A program made the translations under genes and the position numbers. From positions 345,686 to 409,685 of the forward strand of contig JANFNE010000049.1 of assembly GCA_024867545.1 (NCBI GenBank): 64,000 nt of DNA, given 5' to 3'. This stretch comes from Phytopythium helicoides (Eukaryota; Oomycota; Peronosporomycetes; Pythiales; Pythiaceae). Positions 56,037 through 64,000 of this stretch are shown here, in pieces (the stretch's first letter is position 1; the number at the start of each line of letters is the position of its first letter). The notes under the pieces were generated by a model that worked only from the letters and a program-made list of their open reading frames with translations, had not been told where the DNA came from and searched no databases.

Positions 56037-56834
56037 TCACCGAGTGTACGGGTGCAGGCTCACGGACGGGTGCGCCTGGCGCGCGTGCTGCTTTTCGGCC
56101 ATGGTAGGCGCGTAGAAGCCCACGCGCGCGCCGCTCACGATGTCGAAGGCCCGCCCGGCGCTGCTCTCGTTGCGCAGCATCTGCGCGCTGCAGCAGGAAT
56201 CCTCGACATCAGGACTCGCTATCACCGCATCAAGCTCACAGCTGACAAGTATCAAGCCACGCACCGCTGCTCGTCGCGCTCCAGCGGCGTCTCGTTGAAG
56301 ATGCGCGCGTGGTGGTCCAGCCGCGGGTTCGCAGCGCTGTTCTTGGACTGGAAGGCGCGCTGGTACCCGTCGCGGCTGAGATTTCCGGACTCGTCGTAGC
56401 TGCAGGAACGAGGGAATTAGCGGGTTGCAGACTGCGTGGATCACGGACGCACATACCTGAGCAGATCCGGCTTGAACCGTTCGCCACGATGGGGTCTAGT
56501 GCCACCTTCCGAGCTCGGATGACTTGTCCCCATGACGTCACTCGTCGAGTGCCGCTCCTTGCTGGTCGATTGGCAAAAGGCGTCAGACGACCCGGTATTT
56601 CGGTGTGAAAGGCGGCAACGCTTACATAATTTGATGGAGACGCTGCCGGTTGAGCTCGGCTTGGTGCAGAGCTCTCTTTGCTCGGTTGTGCTCGCCTTCG
56701 AATTGGAGGCGCTCACGGCGCTGCTGGGGAGTCATGATGCCGCCTTCATGCAGCAATACCGACGAAGGCACCGGCTTGTACTCGATCGCTGCCGCGTGTG
56801 CGAACGATTCCTTCTGCGTCATTACCGGCGCCAT
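56037..56834 (-). CDS. Small four-exon protein, unknown
   Basis: Exons 56834-56626, 56561-56457, 56399-56265 and 56187-56037; introns of 64, 57 and 77 nt; 199 residues, a whole number of codons. The protein is polar and charged: MAPVMTQKESFAHAAAIEYK at the start, a Gln/Arg/Glu-rich helix (PQQRRERLQFEGEHNRAKRA), then FKPDLLSYDESGNLSRDGY, ETPLERDEQRAQMLRNESS, GRAFDIVSGARVGFYAP, and SLHPYTR at the end. No signal peptide or membrane helix. The modular, Arg/Pro/Tyr-rich layout resembles axonemal or cytoskeletal small proteins found across flagellates, but that is inference only; I cannot name a family. Exon joins rest on phase and GT-AG sites. Confidence 0.6.
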
Positions 56835-57551
56835 CTGCGTGGCTCACGAGTAGTTTAACTTTCATGAGAACTCGTCACCCACAAGTGAATGGATTCCTCT
56901 GCGAAGCGATGCACATTACAGCCATACCAGATGCTCAACATCGGCAGGATTACTGCCACTTGAGACGACCGCTACGTCGCTCATTTGGAGTCCAGAGCGA
57001 TGCGCGCGGTCGACATCGATCGACTCTGCCCGCAGATCTTTGGTGGGAACCACGTTGGGGGGCGGTGCGAGCTTATGAAAGGCTCGAACGTCAGCCAGCT
57101 CGCGATTCCACGATGTCTCGAGCGTTGCCCGCTTGGTTATCGCTGCTGGCACCTGCACATCCGAGCAAAATGGTCATGCGTCAGATTTCTTCAAAGTTCT
57201 GTTGACCAAGTGCCAAGTGCTTATACGTCGCGAGTTGCATTCGAAACGCTTGGCGAATCCATTAGGCGACGCAGGCGTTCTGGGTCCACAGCCTTGCGCA
57301 GTGGCTTGGACTCGGCTGAGACGGTCATGATGCTTTGCGAAGAAACTGAGTCGTGGCTTTCTTGTGTTGGCAAGACTGCCATCAACGACTTTGAGACCCA
57401 CTACAACCAGCATCCTCCTATACCTAAAAATATACGAGTTGAGGCTGTAGCAGCTCGCGAGAATAGAGCCGCCATGGCGTCAATCAGCAGACCAAACTCT
57501 TGCAGTTGATGGGGCAGACTCGTTGACTGTCCACGATTGAGTACTTGGACG
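56835..57551. other. Region upstream of the EF-hand protein gene; possible extra exon
   Basis: A plus-strand frame at 56985-57509 has a protein-like end (AETVMMLCEETESWLSCVGK, then INDFETHYNQHPP) and might be an upstream exon of the next gene, but I found no splice join that keeps frame. A minus-strand alternative (57401-57720 spliced to 57228-57376) is also open. Neither is called as a gene. Confidence 0.35.
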
Positions 57552-60500
57552 ATGTTTGGATCATTTCCGCTCGAAAAGAAGGCATTAACAGGCTGTGGCG
57601 CCATCCACACCAACGACGCCACAAACCCCGTTGACTCGATTGCATCGAAGCATGTCGTGTCGGGGCCATCCATATCCAAGCCATCGAGCGATGCACCGGC
57701 AATGACAGCAACAATATCAACAATGCCCAGTCACTCGAGTATTGTGGTTCGCGTACCAAGCGTAGGCGACGAAAAGCGTGAGGCACAACCCACAGCAATC
57801 GTACAGCCTGCCAAGGTACGGTTGACAGCATGCTATTGTACTGGGTGAGATGGGATTGCGCTCATGCGTGATCTAGACATTTAGGCGGAAAAACTTTCGG
57901 CCACGACTGCATCCACTCGACGAAAGTGATGGAAGTAGCACTGCAAGTCAGCACCCGAACCAAAGCGGCATTTCTGGCTCCTCCAGGTCAGAGAGCTCTC
58001 AGTCTTCCCGGTACAAACCACTTCCACTATCGCCTCGAGCAAAAACTGCCGATAAGCCTACGTCTCCATCACGACGATCATCTCTTTCTGACCATAACCC
58101 CACTGAAAGCGACGAAAGACACCAGGATGATGATAATGACGATAACGATGGAGAATACGTTGACGACGACGAAGAAAGTAGCGATGACGACATGGACTTG
58201 GAGCAACTTCAACGAGAGGACGCAAAAGTTGGCGCAGCAGACACAGTGGAGGCCTGGATCAGACGTATGAAGCTGAGCGCGCGCAGTTTGCATCGTTCGC
58301 AGTCTTTACCGAGCTCAAGTTGGATGAAGTTCGTGATTCGTATGTCCGGCTAGTTGGAAGACCAAATGCTGTCGAGGCGGCAGCATGCTGTGCCACCCTC
58401 CTTAAAATGCCGGGGATTGTTGGCTGCTACAAGACTTTGCTCGAAAAGGTAGCGATAGGCATCGAGAACGCAGTCTATTTACCAGCTGAAATCTCTGTTA
58501 GCTCTACTTCCCCAGCAATGTCGACGCTTGTGCGCTCACTGTATGTGAGGCAGCCATATTTTGAACGAGTGCGAGAGCTAGAGCGCCAGTTGTTTGCAAA
58601 TCGCAGTGTATCTGATGCCAATGTCCTGCGAAAGCTCTCAACAAATGAAGTCATTCGAGTGCTGCAGCATGTGCCGTTTTCTCGTCTGCGAGCAGCTTTC
58701 AAGTCGATCAGCTCCACATCATCCTCCAGTCGAAGCTGGTCGGTTTTGCTTTCCCGAATATTACAGCTACTTGCGCAGCTGCATGAAGAGCAGCAGGAGC
58801 AGCAGCGCGTGGGTCAGCGTCAGCACGACGACGACGATGATGAGAGTGGTTATCCAATGCGTGTCCCACTTGTTTCCAGTGCTCAAATCTGCCGTGCCAT
58901 CGCTCACCATGCTTCCGGATTCAGTGCAAGTGGCCGAGACATGGTGCTGTGTTCGATTCTTGAGTTTGTTGACGCTGAATCCTTTCGCGAAGTGTACAAG
59001 CGATTTGACACCCACGCAAAGACTAGCTTCTTGCATCATCTCAGTGTCAACGAAACCAGTGAGCACTTGCAACTTATCGCCGAGTCACTTCCAAACGCTG
59101 GTGACACAGTTTTTCGGCTGTATGCAGCAACTTGCACCGGTGATGCCAAACAGGTGTTCTTCCAAAAGCTTCTTGGCCCCGAGACAGAGTTTTTCTTCCT
59201 TTGTGATCTCGCCGCCTTTTTGAGTGAGGAGCAATGGCAGCTGCTGTCGAAAGAGTATGAAAAGAATCTCATGGAGCGGCGAAAGCGTCGAGGTCGGCGA
59301 ACGCGACGCTCTGCCATTACTGGGGAGGGATTCCTCCCTCCAGCTGGCGACGCCGATTTCGGCGATGATTTTGATGATGAAGAAGACGACGAAGATGGCC
59401 CTCCCCAATCAGCATCCGCCTCACGACTCGAGCAGTTTCAACTGATGCTGTGGAATTTCATCCATCGCCATCGACTAACGAGCGAGCATTTGCTCCCTGT
59501 TTGCATCGCAACATTTCTACCGTCGTTCCATGAAGCAGAACTTCTTTCACTCATTCGCTCCATTGCCGAGAGGTCATCCATTGACGCCCGATGGAGGCAG
59601 TTCGTCACAGTCCTTGATGTTATTGAGACGGGAAGTACGCTACCTGTGGTTGCACTGCCTCCAGCGGGAACAGATACACAGGCTGTGAGTTTACCACCTC
59701 CTGACATATACCCACAAATCTATTCAATGAGAATGAAAGTGCTCAAGAAATTGTTTGGGATGCTGTCACGTGAGGAGCGCGATGAGTGGCTCGACAAAAT
59801 AAATGCCAAAAATCCGAGTGAGGCTTACAAGCGTCGATCGCAATTACTTCAGCAGCTACAGAGACAGCAGTCAAGTGCAGCACTGAATGCCCAAACGGCA
59901 CCAGCTCCTGTTAATCTGGATGATCCCGGATCGTATGTACCTCGGATGTCGATGGATACGAAGATGAAATGGCTCGAAGCTCTCCTCGAATCTTTTGCGA
60001 ATGATCGAGAGTACTCTGCGCGCGTCGCAATGCTCCGGCAAGTGCTTCAGCCATTCATGGAAGGCAAAATGCCATTGCCTGCATCGCTTATGCAGCAGGG
60101 TAAGCCAACCATCTCACTCGCAAACGCTGATAAAACCATCTCTCAATTGATGCAGCAGCTCCTTCCTGCTGACAAGGCTAAGCTGCTCGCTAAATTTGCG
60201 GACCAGGCACGGGAAAATGCTCCGCCGTCCGTCGCACGAGCAACATCTCCCATTCCAGAGCTGTTCCACTCACTAGATCAAGGCAGCTCAACGAAGCCTC
60301 AACTAAGTGGTCCTGTCGTTGAGGCTGTCAACGCTCTCATCGGCCAGAAATCCGAAGCTTTTGTTATCCACCTGCTGCAGAGCTCGTTTTTGGGAACAGA
60401 TCGTCCTGCTGATCTTGATTCCGAGATAGATGCAACCTCGTCATCAGGGCGAGGTATCAATGGCGGAGTGCGGCGTAAGCTGAGTGCTGTAGTAGCCGTT

Positions 60501-62375
60501 GCTGAGCCGATGGACTGGCAGGAGAATGTCAAGGTCGGATCTCTTGATGTTGGCTGTCAGACAGTATGGGAAGTAGATGTCGAAGTAACGACTGCGCCTG
60601 TACCTCAAACTTCAACTAAACAGAAGCCTACGACGCTAACACTCGGTGCGCTGATAGGAAATAAAACTACGGGTAAGAAGAAAGACAAGTACCAAAAGGT
60701 CAATAGCACAGCCGTGCCCAAACCTGTTGCGGCACTCATCACGTCGTGGCGCATGAACACGGACCAGCTGGTGCAGTTCGCGAAAAAATCACTGTCTAAT
60801 GTGCTTCGAATCATCGCTGACGCGTACAGCGAGCTTCTAACTGCTGGTCGACGTCGTGGTGCCAACCCTGCAGCAAATTCATCGCGTATAGCATCACGTG
60901 GCGGGCGAGAGCGAGAACTGTCGCTCTCTCAGATTGTTTATCAGTCGTTTCTGCACAGCTATGGCCTTCCCGCAATCGCTGACATGCATTTACTAGCCTT
61001 CTCATGTGCACTCGAGAACTATCGAACGCAACATTTGCGCGTCGAGCTCTTTGCGCGGTTTTGCTTCGAAGAGGTGGCGAAGCAAGAACTCACCAACTAT
61101 AACGAGCTGCTCGAGTCTATCGTATGCGATGACGCCACGGTTGGAAGTGCTCCGTCAAGTTCGACCCTGACTGGCAACAGTGCAACAAGTACAAACACTA
61201 CTGCTACGACTTCTAAGCGTGCGGCAAGGGGCTTTGTACCTCGTATCGCAGTTCCCGACAAGGAGAACTGGGTGATTCCGCTCGAAAAAGCACAGGAGGC
61301 TGTGCAATTGTGCTTTCGCGCCATGCGCAAGCATGACGTGGCTGCCTTTTGCGATAAGCTGTCCTTAATTGCTGCACTAGGCTCGTCAAGTGCTGTACCA
61401 TCAGCCAACGTGCCGATTGACGCGAATTCAAGTAACACGACAGCACCTCCACCGCCAGCAGATCCAAGTACCAGTCTAACGATGAACGTGGATCACCTCC
61501 TTCATCTGGCGGCATTAGAGTGGCAAGCAGAGCAGCAGCGACGCGAAGCGTTCTTGCTGGATGCCTTCCGCGCCGGCGACGTAAACGGCGACGGTCAGCT
61601 GACTGCTGCCGAGTTTTCGCAAATCGTCCTCTCCATTGATCGGTCTCGTGAGCTTGGCGACCTCCTCCTCATGTACAGCGACACCTTGCGGAGGACTCAA
61701 TGTGACACGATCAACACAGATGTATTCTTGCAAGTGGCACGTGACTACGAGCTGGACCGAGCAGTCTGGAGCGACGATGGTGACCTAAGAAACGTGGTGA
61801 ACGATGCTGCTGAGCTTGAGACGACATGGGCACGAGTACGCGGCTTCTTCTTGGGCACACTGGAGTCCTTGGCTCGCGATCTGCCTGAAAGCCACTTTCT
61901 CCGAGTGTGTGAGGGTGCAGGTTGCGGCTGCCTCAAGTGCATTCTAGACAGCTATGTAGGCTTCCAGAAAATGAGGCGAGACCTGACGCGGGACACAAGC
62001 GCTTCGCCTTTGTCATTAGGAAGCTCCAACCGCTATGGCGTGTCGCCAGCTCTCGTGTGGGCTCGCTTCTGGCACCTCATGCGTCAGCTGCATGATGCTG
62101 CAGCTGAAAGTGACGGCGTGGTGACTCCGTGGGAAGGCGCTTTCGGTGATGATAGTCCTTCGGAGACGGCGACACCTGCTCCACCACTGGCACCTCGCTT
62201 CAACAGCCGTCGACGAGACGCACTGCCAATTTTCCTATTCCCCGATGTTCGCCGCATCTCGGGCGTCATGCGAAGCGTAAATGATCCCGAGGTATTCGAT
62301 GGTGCTGAAATCCGCGCGCTGTTCGAGGACTTGCTCCTCGCAGGAATGAGCTACCGGATGACCGAGGACAAGTAA
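57552..62375 (+). CDS. Large EF-hand protein (~1,590 aa), unknown family
   Basis: Exon 1 57552-57815, a 61-nt intron (GTACGG...TCTAG), exon 2 57877-62375. One missing base near 58262 breaks the frame between an acidic N-terminal part (DDDNDDNDGEYVDDDEESSD) and the long intact part that starts around 58280. The long part has no signal peptide or membrane helix and is largely helical with low-complexity acidic or Gln stretches. At about 61556-61627 (AGDVNGDGQLTAAEF) there is one canonical EF-hand calcium loop, and DVGCQT near 60550 resembles a dynein light-chain binding site. The C-terminal third has conserved-looking Cys pairs (GCGCLKC). This may be a cytoskeletal or flagellar scaffold, but I cannot name the family. 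The true N-terminus is uncertain; upstream exons are possible. Confidence 0.7.
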
Positions 62376-62579
62376 TCATTGAAATGTTAGATGCACTCGC
62401 GTTCGGACCGCTGAAATGGCGGTAGTTGCGTCATGTTTCTTTAGGTTTGGTCTCAATTGATCTACGCACGGCAACGACGAGGCACCGTGGTCTATGGTAC
62501 ACGAAATCGGGATCCAGCCCAGCGCAAGGACTCCCAGCGACAACATTCAACGAGGTATGCAAACGCAAGAGCTGGCGAC

Positions 62580-63136
62580 TCACAGCGCCAACATGTCAGG
62601 CAAGCAGTCGATCTGCGGCGCGTTCACGACGCCCTCCATGAACGACACGACCTGGCCGCCGTACGTCACGAACATCTTGTCGGCCGACACCGGTGGCGAC
62701 TGCACGGCCACGGGCCCATAGCCACTATTGTATCGGAAGGCTGTCGCTCCTTGCGGCTGGTACAGGTGGGACACCGGTGTCAGTCGCGCGCGGGGCGGTG
62801 AGCCCGACGCCGAGGACGTAGACGACAGTAGCGAGCTCGTCGACCCAGGTGATGACGACAGCGACGGCGAGGACCAGTCGGACAGCGAGCTCACTTGTCG
62901 AGGCGATTTGCGCGCCTGCTGCTCCCAGAACTCCATGCACTGACGATGCGCCGTTAACTGCTTCAGATCCTGCATCGGGGTAGCAATATATTGTCAGATT
63001 AGAGTCCATGACCACCAAGCTCGCAAGGGTATCGCACCTGCACCGACATGCCACTGCGGATCTCGTAGCCGTCGTAGCCGCTGTTATTGCAGCTGCTCAT
63101 GGCCGTCTGGTGGTGCATGAGCTTGCCCACAACCAT
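62580..63136 (-). CDS. Small Ser-rich protein, unknown
   Basis: Exons 63136-63038 and 62969-62580, with a 68-nt intron (GTGCGA...GATGCAG) in phase; 162 residues. It reads MVVGKLMHHQTAMSSC, then GYDGYEIRSGMSVQDLKQLT, HRQCMEFWEQQARKSPRQ (amphipathic helix), a Ser/Pro-rich middle and a C-terminus ending APQIDCLPDMLAL. No targeting signal or known domain. The helix plus Ser-rich tail layout suggests a regulatory or nuclear protein, but this is inference. Upstream exons are possible because the frame opens just after a TAG preceded by pyrimidines. Tail-to-tail with the EF-hand protein gene (204 bp between stops). Confidence 0.55.
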
Positions 63137-63857
63137 GCTTCCTGCAATCGTTGGCTGCTACTGGTCCGGAGTCTGAAGTCGGCTTGGTGTGTCGGTAGAT
63201 GCGACGCACTGGATCAGCGCGTAGAGAGGCGTCGACTCGGGAGAGTGCTGGGCTTGTGGCTTGGGGCGCCAAAATCTTTTTGCGAACTGTGGCTGGTGGC
63301 CGCCGATGAAGCTCGCAGCTTTGCGCCTGAACAACCTTTTTCGAGTTTTCTGCCGTTTGCCGCTTTTAGCTCGAGAGTTGTATGGCCACCCTGGTCGGTT
63401 GGCGAGTGCCCGATCTTTTGCCGCAAGCTTCAACCACCCGGTCGCGAGTCAGAAAAACCGAAGGAAACGACCAGATGCTGCGTACCATGCGAGCAACTGC
63501 AAGCAGCTCGCTGCGAACGCCTCTCGATCTCATTTCCGGGGAAATGCCCGTATGGAGCTGGGTGCTCGATGGCAGAGGAAGATCCCGTCGAATCCCTGGA
63601 GATGTCTTCCGATTGTATGGAAGATCATCCCACTGTGTATGCAATGCGGGACTCGCCTCGAGGATAGCATGCGACTGCACTGAATTGATGAGCGAGCTCC
63701 ATCATGTGAGCGCGGGCTAATCCAGGGGTGACACACGGAAGCCATCTCGATCAATTGGCTGGCAGGAAACGGCCATGACGATTCGCCGCGCCCGCAGCGC
63801 TACAAGAAACTGACTGATCCAGCCTGGTGCTCCACCTTCGGAGCTTTCCACAAGAAG
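63137..63857. other. Intergenic near the right edge
   Basis: About 720 bp of overlapping short open stretches on both strands without motifs. Confidence 0.45.
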
Positions 63858-63978
63858 TCAACAGTCGGTGATGCCGTCGGCGGTGATCTCAAACGACGCG
63901 TGCCCCGGAGCCAAGTACGGCGAGAAGACGACCTCGAGGCGGCGCCGAGCCGCTTCTTTGCCGCGCCGGATCATGAGC
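63858..63978 (-). CDS. 3' terminal exon of a truncated gene (unknown)
   Basis: On the minus strand an acceptor-like CTGCAG is followed by an open frame LMIRRGKEAARRRLEVVF, YLAPGHASFEITADGITDC and a TGA at 63858-63860. It is the last exon of a gene that begins beyond the window. No domain can be recognised from 40 residues. Confidence 0.45.
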
Positions 63979-64000
63979 CTGCAGCAGTCAGCAGAGCGGG

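Noticed and set aside
57228..57720. Minus-strand two-exon gene ending in SNATRDV
   Set aside because: It splices in phase with a 48-nt intron, but it overlaps plus-strand exon 1 of the EF-hand gene, which has a phase-consistent link to a long, clearly coding exon; no family motif supports the minus reading.
58240..58290. Tiny intron (GTATGA...GCGCAG, about 20 nt) instead of a frameshift in the EF-hand protein gene
   Set aside because: It is far shorter than any spliceosomal intron here and does not restore the downstream frame.

Overview
The window looks like nuclear DNA of an oomycete (Peronosporales/Pythiales type: Phytophthora, Pythium, Globisporangium or a relative; I cannot choose among them). 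The signs are a GPCR fused to a phosphatidylinositol-phosphate kinase, a transglutaminase elicitor carrying a Pep-13-like motif, a FYVE-START type protein, a 40S ribosomal protein S4 gene with eukaryotic splicing, and dense genes with very short introns (mostly 57-77 nt, often starting GTGCG and holding a CTAAY branch-like site). Exon boundaries were worked out by hand from reading frame, GT/AG sites and family motifs.

Layout. 0-4 kb: a sucrose/GPH-type sugar transporter gene sits between two inverted, decayed fragments of a Fanzor (eukaryotic TnpB-like) nuclease gene. 4-10 kb: a large secreted or type I membrane protein of unknown family, then a transglutaminase elicitor with a long mucin-like tail. 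11.8-15.1 kb: the GPCR-PIPK gene. 16.5-24.7 kb: housekeeping-like genes, namely FYVE protein, membrane-anchored mitochondrial cyclophilin, unknown multi-pass membrane protein, RPS4, and a divergent cyclophilin-like protein. 24.8-39.8 kb: an expanded array of six cytosolic 5'-nucleotidase-like metallophosphoesterase genes (NT1-NT6) with a subtilisin gene inserted; NT3 and NT6 form a large inverted repeat and NT4 is a mosaic of NT2-like and NT5-like halves. 40.7-50.3 kb: three FAD monooxygenase genes, two of which (inverted, 6 kb apart) are almost identical over their catalytic part. 51-64 kb: a sugar-nucleotide 4,6-dehydratase, a CAMK-like kinase, a small unknown protein, a ~1,590-residue EF-hand protein, a small Ser-rich protein and the 3' end of another gene.

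No pathway links the whole window. Parts plausibly relate to phosphoinositide signalling (GPCR-PIPK, FYVE protein), to the host interface (elicitor, subtilisin, sugar transporter) and to nucleotide and sugar-nucleotide metabolism (NT array, dehydratase).

Caution: all twenty frame-breaking indels I found lie between 24.8 and 58.3 kb, and fifteen of them are single-base insertions. Genes outside that interval are open. This may reflect local consensus error in repeat-rich sequence rather than pseudogenes, so broken genes are described as broken as given.
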